Position numbers and translations under genes: made by a program
Part shown: in pieces, positions 10,121-23,045 of the stretch
Position numbering within the stretch: the first letter of the stretch is position 1
How the letters are laid out: each line of letters begins with the position of its first letter
Source of the DNA: Albifimbria verrucaria
Lineage: Eukaryota > Ascomycota > Sordariomycetes > Hypocreales > Stachybotryaceae
NCBI GenBank assembly: GCA_020081605.1
Contig: JAHREC010000049.1
Span: forward strand, 1,674,001-1,738,000
Direction: 5' to 3'
Length of the DNA stretch: 64,000 nt
Notes under the pieces: generated by a model
The model's database searches: none
Told to the model about the DNA's origin: nothing
The model's input: only the letters and a program-made list of their open reading frames with translations

Positions 10121-12760
10121 TAGAAAGGCAGGATTGCCTGGGAAGCTATAAATTAGACTGTCAACTTTTATCGTTTATAGAGTGTTATTCAGAAAACAAT
10201 GCTTCATGGGGACTCGACGCTGCATTGCATCTTCCGCAAACAAGCGGAGCCTATAACACCGACCTGCTTGTCTCATGTAAGAACGAGTATGACCCGGCAG
10301 CCTCTGAGCACTCCCTCTTAGTTCCAAAGAATATCAGTTTTTCCCCTCTGGCTGAGATTTGTCAGACGGAGGGTTCTCTCCGCACACCAAGAGCTCTTTT
10401 CCAAGTCTCAGATTAGGCTGGCCATGCACTTGCGATGAACATTTCGCTTCGTTTAAGACAGTTCAAATGGCTTAGGCAACAGACAACACATGAATGCAGG
10501 GCTATGCATGTCTTGGCCGCAAGTACCGCCATGTTGGTCAGGTGCAAGAAACCCGCCCCAAGTTTGCGAGCCACTAGGCGCGGGTCGAGACAATTCTCTC
10601 TACGCCGGGTCTACACCTCGTGTGAAACATTCCCAATGGCAATGGCTTTTGTTAAACAGTCTCTTGTCCTCTTCGCACGGAGATTTACCGCCACTAACCT
10701 ATACGAGGAGAACCGTAAGCTTTGCCATCTTCTGGCGTATGCGGAGTAATCGCATCTCGATCGGACTTTCGTCATACGATATGCGTGCATCTGCAATCCT
10801 ACTAAAGTATCTACCAAGGATTAGGGCGTGCAGGAAAAATAACACCACCGGACAGCAGGACGCTGTTACACTTCATCACACGACAGCTCGGATATTGATG
10901 TAACACGTCATACCCAGAATTAGCACACGCAGGTACGAGAGACAAAACATACGCAGACGACAGAGGTCATTGGTGTTTCACTGCAGCACTCGTCTTCGCC
11001 TTAGCAACTGCCGAGAAAAAGCAGGTTTGGAGGCAGCTGTCAACAAGGCAATGACGAGCACGCTGCCCGCATTTTGTGATGCAATGCAATGCATCTCTTG
11101 TCCTTGGCTTCACCCCAGGACTGAACCGAAATCAAGTCAATGCAAGATGCAAGGCCTGGGGGCTGGCGGACCATGAAATGGCTTTTTACGCCATTGGCGT
11201 CCCAACCAGACAAGAAGAGAAGAATGGGTGAGCTGTTGCATCCTCCACCCATTAAAATGCGAAAAGGCAACGTTCCATGGATGGCGATGGTAGGATGAAT
11301 ATGATACGCAAGGCCCAAGCTTCATCACGATGGAGAGAAAACTTGATCAGTCTGGCCGCCAGAATGACGATGAAGAACCAAAGAGGGCTGGATAGGAGGC
11401 CTGCCGTGAACGTTCGTACAAAGGGGACGCCAACATTTCCGAGGACCTCTCCGTTCCCAACTGATTCATTACGTTCTTCCATCTTGTCGTCAAGCCACGC
11501 AGAAGGATAATTCAGCCATCAGCAACCATGACGATAAGGTGCAGATGCTTGCTGCAGCAATATGGGAGGCGGGCAGGCTCAGCATGGGTATGTTCCTGGC
11601 TCCCCGTCAATAATCATAACGGCATGCCGGCTCACAACCGCAACGGGCGTATAAATGTGATAGGAGGACACAAGGCGAGCGAGACCATTGGTAGGCAGGC
11701 GTTGCCCTCCCTGAACGACAGAGGGGAGGAGTGCATGTGACTATCGTGAACCCAGGGTCGGCAGAAAAGCCGTGACGGCAGCCAGGGAAATGAGGCAGAA
11801 GCCGGCAAATTGCGGCGCAAGTTTGGCTGCAGCTATCGTGACCCAGCCAGCTGGAGCGGGCCCCTCGTCTGAAGTGGTCTTCCGTGAGCGCTTCGCTGGC
11901 GCCATGTCTGCCCCTGAAGGCTGCGTGCAAGCCCCTCAACGCCCACTCAAGCATCAGCCCGGATGTGGCGAACGATGTGACATGCGCAGGCACAGGTGAC
12001 GTCTGACTCGAGGAGATTGCCGGGCTGCGTGTCAATATTTTCTTTTCTGGCTTGCTTATACCTTGTTTCTCGCATGATGGGGAAGGGGTGGGTGTGAGAG
12101 GCTGCATTGGGCGAGACGCCGGGCTCATGGCTGGCGGTAGGGCACAGGCTAGGATGTCTGCTCGGGATTGAGGCTCAATCGCGAGCGAACAGGCCCATCT
12201 GGCCGCAAGCGATGGTGGCGCAAGACAATGCGTTGAGCAACCGAGATGGACGCACGGATGCGTGGATGTTGAAGTGGAGGTTTCAATATTGAGGAAGATA
12301 GGGCACGCGTGGTGTTTGATACCTACGTTGATTGATTGAGGCAAGGCAAGCCATGGACAGCCCTGATTTGCTGGCGACTGCAGCTTTTCAGGCGTGCAAG
12401 TACCGTGACCGCTCTCTTCCAGCCAGTGAGGAGAGGCTGATGGTTGATGGCTTATGTAAAGGTGCAGCCTGCATCTGTACGTACCAGGTACCAGGTAACA
12501 CTTCATTTCTTGGCCTCGGAAGAAGAAACTCAACTGTGGATATGGCAAATGATTTTCTTACGATTATTTTCAGGTAGGACGTAATAAATCACGAATTGCA
12601 ATATCCGAAACCCATCGTAGCCCCAGACCGCTATTCCAGCCAAAGCGCATCCGGCCGGAAGAAGAAAAAAAGAAAGAAAAAGGCACCAGAGCCGGAAGCT
12701 TGGACTCATCACTAAGGGGACGTACCCGAGGTAGAGACAAGCGCAGCACATACTTACGCT

Positions 12761-12804
12761 TACCTACCTACCTACTGACTTACCTACCTACTTACCTACC
12801 TACA
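12761..12804. repeat. TACC/TTACC tetranucleotide repeat
   Basis: Imperfect ACCT units run across this segment (TACCTACCTACC, then TTACCTACCTAC twice). The same motif recurs singly or doubled near 26255, 39265 and 39740. Such TACCTA/TAGGTA clusters are common in hypocrealean intergenic DNA. Confidence 0.8.
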
Positions 12805-14365
12805 TATCCACCACGCTATCTTGCTGACGGCGTGGGCCCTCTGGCAAGGTAGCAAGAATGAGAAGCTTCTTTTAGGTGGCACAGCCTGCCGCAATCTTGG
12901 GCCCGCGAAACATCTCGACCCCGGCGACTTAACGCACGTATTATGATGGTACCTGCGCGGCCGACGGGACCAAGTACTGTACCTTAGCAAAAACCCTCAC
13001 AGCAACGACAACAAACAAATAAACAACCGACGACGTCAATATCGGACGTTGTGTAAATTACCGTGGCGCGCAACCCGATCTATTGAACGGCGCAATCGCC
13101 ATATTGGCGTCTAAAAGTGGATGGTGAATTGCCATGTGTCGCCGAGGAATGCTGCTCAACAGGAGACCCCACAGCCCTTTGGCTATCCTGTCCTTGTCCC
13201 GTTAACCTTGACGGTTGCATGCTTTGGGGGCTTCCGACGCGATCTTGGTGGCTTCCGCAAGGCTACAAGGCTTGTTGCGACGAGGAGGAGCCACCAAACC
13301 ACCCAGACCCATCGCACACGTGGCCGTCCGGGACCGACTGGAGCTAATCTCACCCGTGCCCCTGGCCCTTGTTCCCCATTTCTCAACTTTGACGTACCCC
13401 CCTCCTCTGCGAAGGAGAGTTAAGGCTACTTACCTATTTTAAAGCCAAATTTAGTGCACCACTGCGAAAAGACACCTCTCTAGCTCGTGTTATCGTTGTC
13501 AATGTTCAGGTGCCTTTCTTTGTCTGCCCATCTAAGGTTTTGCCGTTGGCCTAGCTCCGTAACGTGCTGGTCGATTTGGTTGCCAGCCTGCTATAACGCC
13601 TGAACTGTACAACTGCCATAAATACGCCAGTGCGCCTCGTGCAAATATGATGCACTCTAAATAGCTATTCTCTGGCTGAATAATTGGCAAGCAAGGTTTC
13701 ATACACCCCAATAATGGGCATGAGGTGATGCTTAATGGGGCAAGCCTCGCGCCGCCTCTGGTGATGCATGCACCACCGGAATCACAGGGTGGCACCTCAG
13801 ATGCAGGGGAACAGGGTCAGCGCACCGCTACCCTTCCCGCGCGAGCGAGGAAACAGTCCAGAAAGTGTGTGATGGAAAAGTAATTTAGCACTAGCACAGC
13901 TACTCTCCGTCGTGGTGGGCAAGGGATCCCTGTCTAGACAAGCCGAGCTGGGGTTGGGGCGGCGATGCTCGCTTGGTGTCGATCAGGTAGGTCTGTTGGG
14001 TCGACCCACAATGTAGTAGTATTTGGTTCTTCCGGAGCAATCCGACGGGCTCTAGAAGAACATTTTTCGAAGCTGAACACAACGAGGCCGGGATGCGATG
14101 CTGCACTGTCGAGTCAGTCACCATCTGAGACTGCAGCTGCCCGTTGAGCAGCGTCGGGTGTGTGGAGAGCTGTGGACTGTACGCGTGCGAGCAGAAGAGA
14201 GACAGCACCACCGCACCCTCTCTGGATCGATGCTACCCAATCCTGCCGGTGCCTTGGTTTTGGCTCTTTGCTGTACTTCGTCGCGCGCCCAGATAGAGCG
14301 CCGGGAATCTTCAGCAAGGCCCTGCCTTGGACCAACGGGAAAGTGTACCCTTGTTCCTATCCGTG

Positions 14366-14405
14366 GGGGTGTGTGTGTACGTGCGTGCGTGTGCGTGTAT
14401 GTATG
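14366..14405. repeat. GT-rich simple repeat
   Basis: An imperfect alternating purine/pyrimidine run (GTGTGTGT, then GTGCGTGCGTGTGCG, then GTATGTATG). It could adopt Z-DNA. It lies in the gene desert. Confidence 0.8.
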
Positions 14406-14745
14406 CTCAAGATGTTCAAGGTCCGTCTCTCAGAGAGCTGAAGCAGCTCGGGCGCCTTGCCCACCATGGGACGGCCCTCTCAAATCGCCCACTCCATCTC
14501 CACACGTCAACCAAGCGGTTGGAAACGCCGTCGCCATTACAGATGCGCTACCCTATTCTCGTACGATGTCAAGAAGCTTGGCTCGTAAATCGTCGAATAG
14601 GAGGTCTGCCAGAGAGTTGGGACGAAGCTTTGGTAAAAGGAGAACAATTTAAACAAACATCCAGCATGTGCAAGTGGCTAAGAGCTTAGTGCCGCCGGCC
14701 GGTCGGCGCCATACAGTAGCTCTTCCCAGATACCTGGGCCCGATT

Positions 14746-14778
14746 GACGGAGGGCAAGACGGAGGGCAGGACGGAGGG
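14746..14778 (+). repeat. GACGGAGGG short tandem repeat
   Basis: Three copies of GACGGAGGG at 14746, 14759 and 14770, spaced 11-13 bases apart, with a related GGACGGAGGGAG near 14908. Non-coding, function unknown. Confidence 0.7.
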
Positions 14779-17700
14779 ACCATCTACATTGGACCAAAAG
14801 CAAACCGTCGCACTTGGCGTTGGCTCTGGGCGCCGCTGCCCGGACCAGCTGCGATCTAGAGCCTGGTGTTGACGTTGAGGCGAGCAGACTGAAAGTATGC
14901 GTGCGACTGGACGGAGGGAGTGGGAGGGGCTAGGCGCGGAGGCAGCCGACGCTTGAATGTGGTCACGAGAATGATGATGACTTGCCTAGAGATCAACAGG
15001 TCCAGTGCCTGGTCGCTTGCGATTGCCGACGTTGCAGTCGAGCTCCTTTGGTCACGCTGCAGCCCGTCAAAGCCTGTTCTGGCATCATGGGCTTCCACGT
15101 TGGGAAATGCAATAAGCTTTGCGTTGCCTATTCGGGGCGCGAGAGTAATCTGTAGTGCTGAAGCCTCCGAGCCTCGCTTCTGCTCCCTCCACTTCCAGAC
15201 TCCAAGCAATGTCCCGCTGAGAAAACCTCCGGAGCCCAATCACAACGGGCAACGACTGCCGCAAAGCTTAACCCCTTAGAATCTCGTGGCCCTTGCTTTT
15301 TTTTCTCCGTTGCAGCGTCGCGTTGCCATGCCTCGTGGGCGCCTAACACGCGACTGGGAAGGGAAGAAAACAGTTCACTCTCCACTGGCTTGACCGTTTC
15401 CATCCGCCTCGTGGCCTGACTTTGCGGTCTAGATTGCCCCTCTCAACGTCCCTGTGCCGCGCGGCGAAGAGCGCATACCAGAACCTCGCGGGAGCCGTCG
15501 AGTGAATAAGGAAGGTGATTCGTTGGCCTACGGGCCTTTACCCGAGACCGATCAAGACGGTCCTGTCCCCTGCTAGGGCTTCTGCTGCGTTTGAGCAGTG
15601 AGCGAGGAGATGACAGACACAAGACTGCCTATTCCTAATTGCTGGAAGATCCCCACCACACTAAGATCTCCCCAGAATGATCGACCGCAAAATTTCCGAA
15701 TATGCCTCAACAACCAACTTTGCGTGCTAGGCTCGCCTAGATCCGTCATGCTACGCCCCGGAACCAAGAAAAAACCACTTGGCCGTGAGTCTCTCAGACG
15801 TCCTAACCGTATACCTGGAACGCGCTACGCCATGTGTATTCAAGCGACGTGCGATGGCGGTGGAGGACGTCTTTGCGCGGACTCCTCTGCTTAGTTCCCT
15901 TCGCGACATGCCCACCTGCATTCCCAGTCCAGCACTGCTCCGGTGACGGTGATGGTGGCAAAATGTACTCCCTCCCTCGACGGGGATGCTCCCGGCACCC
16001 ATCATACTATGTAGGATGACCCGGCCCGTCCGTCGTCACCGAGGAAGCGCCTCCCACCCCCTCAGAGGATGGGTGCCTTGAGGTGCTCGCCAAAGTTACC
16101 TACCGCTGGTTTGCCTCATTCCTGTCTGGGCAAGTAGCCTAGCGTATGCTTGTCTCACTTTTCGGCGCATGCTGCTGCAGCATGGTGCGATGCTAACTGA
16201 TTTTGTCGCTTCCAGGAGCCTATTTGGCTCACCCAGCGATACAATAAATCCGTGCACGATACCGAGCCATCTTTGCTCAGGTGGTGAGCGACCGGCCCTT
16301 GTTACCGTTCTGGCCCCTAATACTACCAGGGTCGCGAATGCTGAAAGGCATTTCATGTTTGGGGTGATCTACAAGATCTACCATGATGATCACTCGGGTC
16401 TTAGCGCATCCGCCGAATCGTCCATTCTCGACCCAGTCTTCGGTTCGACAGCTAGGAAGGCGCACAGTGCACTCAGTGTCAGTGTTGACGCAACGCAGCG
16501 TCTAGCGCCCCAGGGATCAACCTCGCAACCACTTTTCAGCACCAGCCCACCAGGGGCATCAGCATCTCACTTCCAGACCACCTGGGCATCTGCATCCTCT
16601 GCCGGACCCCTGTTGGCCAGTTCTTGTGCCCAAAGCGTGCAGTATTGGATGATGCCATGTACATCGTGAAAACCAAGGCTCAAGCGCTGAGGGTGCCGGC
16701 GCTATGTCATCATCACAGCTTAGCGTACGCAGGGCACAGCGAGTTGCAATGGTCATCACCTCAGCTGCCCCATCCTGCCCATGTCCAAGAGAACGTGGAA
16801 GGGCTGGCGGTAGCAGAGCCGGTGGCGCTGGCGCTCGATGCGGTCAAGGATGAAGCAGATTAGACTCGACTCACCCGCTTCCTTCCCCTGTATCCTCCTC
16901 CCTTTTCCGTGAATGATCTCAACCTCTATCAGGAGCCATGTCATTAATACAACCGAGCCCTCGGACCTGCAGGAAGCTAATATTGGGCGATGCCCATACT
17001 ACTCACGATACCTGGATGAAAGTGCTGATATCCAGCTATCATAATCATGTGTCAACAGAGTTACCGCGGCAAGCCACGTCGCTGTCAAATAATGGTACTG
17101 GGTGCGCTTCCGTTTCCCGCACCGTAATTATCAGCCAGCCCAAATCATGTGTGGCCATGCCTTTCACAGCCAGCTGTCAGATGTGTACCCACAGGACGAA
17201 TTGCGCGGCAATAGAAGTAGGCCAAAACCGTTACCGCCCGCTATCGTACAGATTACACCAGCCCCTTTCATGGTATCTCATATCCTGCCATGGACCAATT
17301 TTAATCCATATGCCAAAAACCCACCCCTCCGGTCGCGCTGGGAGGTTACCAGCAAATAGACAGGTAGTGAACGATTGGGAATCCCGAGAGAAAAGTTGGT
17401 GGCTGCCGTGCAGCAACTACCCGCTGCAGACAATTACCCAGGAAGAGATTCGCCTTCCATTGTGACCCATTGGGGGCGTTCAATCCCAATATGGAGGTAC
17501 ATCCTTTCGCTTGCAGACGAAGTACACATAAAATTGTTCTGGACAACCCGCACCGGCGTGCCGAAGGGTTGTTGGCGGGCAACGTTCTGCCACGTGGGGT
17601 GGGTGTCGCGGAGCAAGAGACGCATTGGGTAGCTTGACCGTTAATTATGCCTGTTGCTCGTGCGCTGTCCATTTACGTAGGCGAGAATGGTGATACCCTC

Positions 17701-20700
17701 TCGCGAATTTGGATCGTGCATTATGGGATGATTCGAGACTCACAGCCGAATCCACTTATTCAGGCGGCCTCGGTGTTCTTCCGCATGCGACGCGAGCGAG
17801 CGAGGCTCTAGCGACTGACATCGGAGTTTTTATTGCGATCTCCTGGGGCTGTTTGCCATCGGAATTTTTTGTGATTTTTTCGGGAGGCAGTTGGGCTTTG
17901 GCATGTTGTGATTTTTATCGTGATATTTACCATTTGCCACTGATATCCTATCAATGCACTATTTGCAGAGCCATCGGCATAATAAATTCCTGGATGCCTA
18001 TTTTCGTTGAACCATAAGGGATGCATTGCGGCCATCTTCCACGACACCCTCTCTTGTCGAAATGGCCCCATTCAAGCATAGGGGTAGGCTCAGCTGTAGT
18101 CAAATGCCCTGGGCTGAAGATGCTCCCTCTCGTCAAAAGACACGAGGCATCGGTTAGTCAGGTCTGACTGCGATGTCAAGTCCCGACAAGGGCACTAACA
18201 TGCGTAGCATGTCCAATCACAAGGGCTCGTGTCTCCGTCAATGGAGTCTACCACATTCGGCCCCACCAGGCAAGCGTCCGTCTGAATCGGGACGCTGGGC
18301 CTGCTGCGTGTCAGGGGCTGTGCACAGATTGATTGGGCGCAAAGATGCAGACGAGCCCAAAGAGGAATTCGCTGCGTCGTTGCGGTGGAGCTGGACACGG
18401 TTGGAATTGGTGAGGTTGGGTGGTAGGCGGCAGTAAGAAACGGCGTTGCCGAAAACATATGCGTCCGTCAGCTTGTCGGTCGATTGAGACAGCATCAACC
18501 AGGCTGAGCAGCCAAAGGCCGAAATCAACAATTGTTCACCGTCGTGCACAGGCATCGAGCAGGATAGGATGCATCTGCCCCTCCCCTTCTAGGTATGCCT
18601 GCAACTGTTCCGCAGGCGAATGCACAGGAGATGACCCCATTTCAGATGCAGCATGTACTGTTAAGGAGGTATCTTTCTTCATCAGGTGGTGCGTCTGTCA
18701 ACAGTGTTCCAATGCCAGGGGCGACGGATACGCTGATTCAGGACAGGTCCAGTCCCCGCCAAGGCAAGGATTTTGTGCGCGCGGGCTGATGAACGGCACC
18801 TAATTGATCATGAGAGTCCCTCCATGATATGTGGAGAACAACCCGGAGCGTGCATTCCAGGGGTCCTCTCTTGAGAAGAGCCGAGTCTCGCTATCAAGGC
18901 TAGTCTAGGAAGCAGAGCTGAACGTTTCATGTCTTTGGCCGACGGATCCAGAATCTTGGACCAGCTACGGAGTATGTGTAGGTCGTCCCTTTCTTTGGAA
19001 GACGACGAAAAACAAGAAACGGTGCCAGACAGATCGAGCTAGTCTGGAAGCTGTAGTATCTAGACTGAACGCGGAGAATTCCTTGAAGCGTGGCACGGCA
19101 GCTTCGGGGCTGGCGCACGGCATGCTACTCTGTGGCCCTGTCAGTCGTATTTAACTCTGCGTCACAATGGCAAGGGACGTGGTCAAGCGAGTGTCGGGAG
19201 AATCGCGCCGTCTGTTAGCTTCACACGTTGCCCACCCACTGTTGCGTAGGCCTGCACACTGACGGCATCTGTCATCGGAATGCAGAAACAAGGTCCAGGT
19301 TGGGAGGTCAGACGACAGATGGCCCTCGGGAGATGGAGGTTGCGCAAGCGACAACCATTCTCCACGTACTGACATGAGAAGCAGTACTAGACAGCGGGAC
19401 AAAAGGGCCGCTGCAACGTGATGCAGAAGCATTGCAGGTGGGAAAAGTGGGAGAGGCAGCAAATCGCAAGGTAAAGATACCCTGCAATGCATGGTGTACT
19501 AGAATAGACGACATACCCTACCTAAGAGGAGGCAAGGTGGATAAGAGAGCAACCAAAAGAGGCCGCCTTGCGAGACGAACGAGGCTCGCTGCTGTCTGTA
19601 TTGTACCCTATAGATCGTGGTGTGGAAATTCTAGACACTTGCTTTGAAATCTTACTGCCATGCTGCTTACTTGCTCGTCGGGTAACATTGTGGAAGCACA
19701 GAGCCAATACTAATTTCCTTTGTCTGTGACGTTCCGGATCAGGTGTTTTCGTTTACGTGCACCATACGTAGTGAGGCAGCACAGGGCAGAGGTTTGGTTC
19801 AACAAGTAGTTAGGCTATCCTCTGCTGTGTATGTTGAGACCAACTCAAGGCAGGGTTCCCGAGACCCTTGAGTCGTTCTTGTTGCAAGCGCTGTGCTGGT
19901 AGGGGCACCTTGGTAGACCTGATGCATCGAAGTGCGATGGTATAGGTGGCCCTGGCTTGGCGCTGTATGAAAGCGTTCTCAGTGGTCTCCCGTACGCTGC
20001 TAGAATACCTCCTCCTTGCGGAGCTCGCACTAAACAGGGGACAGACTGGCTACTGTGGAGGCTTTGTGAGGTCACGCCATCCAGTGCATCAGAGAGAGCG
20101 AGTGGTGGAGAGTCCTCCTTTCCAGGGCTCTACTTGAGATGCAGTTTGCGGCCCCTTGGCCCTCTGCCCCCTAGATGCAGCCGGGGAGCCTTCCAATGGC
20201 TAGGGACCCCAGCTCGACCGGGCCCTTTTCCCACGAGGGCCATGTGCCATTCTTGTGCATTGAAGACCAGGGTGCTACTGGCCACTTGGACGGGGATTGA
20301 ACCGAGCTTTTTCGAGGGCGTCAAGGCCGGCAGTCCGTGTAAGTCTGGTCATTTTTGGTGTGAGCTGCTGTAACCCAAAAGGCGCTTCTAGGCTCGTAGG
20401 CGACAGCTTTAAGGTCGTGGTATGTTTTTTTAGCTTCAATATTGAGAGTGCATTTCTTCGAATGTCTGGTGGACTCGGTCACCACTCTAGACATTTCGAC
20501 TCACTTTGCTATCGAACCCCTTGTCTCTCCCCTACGTCGTGAAGCTCGGCGTGCTGCCCTTTGCTCGACTCCCCGCTCTCTTGTCGGCTGTCCTGCACTA
20601 CCCTCCACGCTCATCTCGTTTGCTGCTGACCTCCACTCCAGGGGTTGTACTGAGAGGTGACGTGAACAGAGTGGGCCCGAACCCACATGGACAGAGACAG

Positions 20701-23045
20701 CGAGATGGGCTACTGTGCAGAAAATAGAGTGCTTGGTCGATAACGACGCTGAGGATCTGTTGACGGCCGAACAGGCGGGATCAGCGAATGGGGCGTTCCG
20801 CTACGGGATCCGGTCAGCTTAGGCCACTGGAGGGGAACGCACATGTCTTCTCACTTACATGCGACTGACAGACAACCTCTCTGTCGTCTCTGAGCCTTGC
20901 AGCGAACCCGCCGCCCTAGGCCTTTGCACTGCGACGTAGGGTCAGCCAGGAACGGGTACTAGGTCGACCACGGTACTCTCCGTAAGGTAGCCTCCACGCA
21001 CGACGTGCAGCACACCGGACGCAAGTAAAAGTCCGAGGAAGGGGGTCAGGAAAGCAAACAGGGGCGGCCAAGTCTCCTTCTGCTCGCCTGAAAGGGTGAG
21101 TGGGACCTAGAGGCTTCGACAAACGCGGTAAGTGCGAAGCCGAGATGCCTTACCTAAGGTACCTTCCCTTGTCCGCCAGGCGGTACCTCCAAACCACCGT
21201 GGTCTGGTTCGCATACAAGCGGATACAGTACCATCCGTACTCGCCCGCCAGGCGTCCAAGGTGGCACCGCAGACGTGCTGTACCTCAGCTGGCCGTACCC
21301 ATGCCCGCCGCTTCGGTTCCATGGCCCCACCTTGCAACCTCGACTGAGCAAATCCCAGCACCCAGCCTAGACTTCACCCCCACCACCCTCCCTCCCACGT
21401 TCTCTGTCTTCGCGCCCTCACGCTCGCTCGCCCATACGGGGTGGTGGCCTCTGCACTGTCTTTCTGCTGTCGCACCTCAGATCTCCTTCTTCGTCTCTAT
21501 CCTGTATGGGCGCTCCTCCGTACGTACTGTGTGTGTGTGAGTGATGCCGATTCAAACGCTCCACCCTTGGCACTGACGCTGCCCACGGGCAAATGGCCGC
21601 ACTTCCCAGAGAAGCCCTAGCCATCGTGTACCCTCCGGCTTCTCCTGGATTGTTTGCCCTGCTCGCTTGCTCTGGCAATCCGATCTTGCACTCTCTGCCT
21701 TTCTCACCCCTTCCAGCGAGGGAGCAGCGGGCCCATTTCGTCTAGGGAACTTCATGGCGACATGACCCTACGCCAGATGGACATGGCGCCGCCACCCACC
21801 ACCCTCCGCTAGGCTGCATCTAGCACACCCTCCACTGGCTTGGGTGCTTGCGCTGCCGCTGCGCTCCGCTTAGCCGCCACTACCCTTGGGCCACCCACTG
21901 CCCACCGGCCGGCCGACTGTGGCCTAACGGGTTCTGGACGAGGGAGAGACGGTTGACGAAGAAACAGGAACTGGCCAAAGGAAGGGAGAGTCAGGCAGTC
22001 CCTACGTCTCCATTTCACCATCCAGATGGGACATTCTGCTCTCACCAAAAGTGGCAGCCATTGAGTCAGATCGTCCGATCGGGATCGCTTCTCACGGCTC
22101 CCAATGGGACATTTCAGGAAGCAAAGCACCGTCTATCGCCCTAACGCTCCCGCGTATCACACACACGATCTCCGATGCTCCACACTAAAAAGAAGTTGAA
22201 GTTATCTCATTGACCTGAGGTACCTTGGCTGCGGAGCCCTGGATGTACCCACCAGCTTTTTGGAGGCTTGTAGGCTAAGGTAGGCACGCAGAGGCAAGGT
22301 AACCAGCCATGATCCCTCGCACAAGGCCCAGGGGTCTGGTCTAGCCTGACTGCGCTTCCGTCACCCCGGTCTGCATAGTGAACCCACACGCCATCTCACA
22401 GACCACAATGACGGGTCGACGCGCTTGGTAGTCCATCCGTCAAGCCCTTTCCCTTGTTAAGCACCTTGAGGGGACTGTGCTGCAAATCCCGTCCTCGTTA
22501 CTCCCTCGTCCCTCCAACCCTTCATCTACCTCCCACGCCCCTCTAGTTAAGTCGACCTTGGTTCCCTCCGACCCTTTGCTTCTTGGTTATATCCTACTCT
22601 TCATCCAGGAAGATCTTCCCCTCTGCAAACCACGTTTTCCGAGGGTAGACTTCAGTGATAATCTGTTTCACCTTACACCCTTTCTCGTTTCCTTCCAATA
22701 CGTCTAACCATCTGCTCGACCTTCCCCTTCTTGTGGAACCAACTCGTCCAGAAAGCCAATCGAGAACCAATCTTTGGGCATTTTAAGAAGAAACACAAAT
22801 CCTCACTACACCCGATATCCAATTCCACCTCCTTCCACTCGTTCTTCAACGCCGCCACTCGTTTTCCAAGAGCCTGTCCTCGGATCTGCTTCATTCGCCC
22901 ATCAACGTTCCATAACCTATGCATATCTGCGCCTGAGCCACTCATTCTATCATTGTTGCTACTACCAAAAGCTTCAGGTCCCACATACACTATTAGGCGC
23001 CCTCCCCTCTTTCCATCCATCTTAAGGCTTGTGCTTTAACGAAAG

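Larger units (their letters stand above)
10121..23045. other. 12.9-kb gene desert upstream of homeodomain gene
   Basis: No open frame in this stretch has recognisable motifs or protein-like composition across a useful length. The longest, a 313-codon frame on the minus strand at 11607-12548, is rich in Cys, Ser, Pro and His and looks random. Base composition by eye is balanced (not AT-rich), so this is not a RIP-degraded transposon island. It holds TACCTA repeats (12761-12804), a GT-rich run (14366-14405) and GACGGAGGG repeats (14746-14778). The last 600 bases before the homeodomain gene (22440-23045) are pyrimidine-rich with CCCTC, CTTCC and CATC runs, typical of a fungal core promoter and leader. 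I see nothing else I can name. Confidence 0.6.

Noticed and set aside
11607..12548. 313-codon minus-strand open frame in the gene desert
   Set aside because: Composition rich in Cys, Ser, Pro and His with no domain, no start context and no intron signals; consistent with chance in GC-balanced DNA.
16169..16669. 166-codon plus-strand frame in the gene desert
   Set aside because: No motif or domain; a competing open frame on the other strand is equally good.
20270..20345. Possible tRNA: GGTTCAATCCCC on the minus strand looks like a B box
   Set aside because: The T stem does not pair, no A box lies at the right distance, and no acceptor stem can be formed.
10121..23045. Transposon or RIP-degraded island
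   Set aside because: No transposase, reverse transcriptase or terminal repeats seen, and base composition is not AT-shifted.
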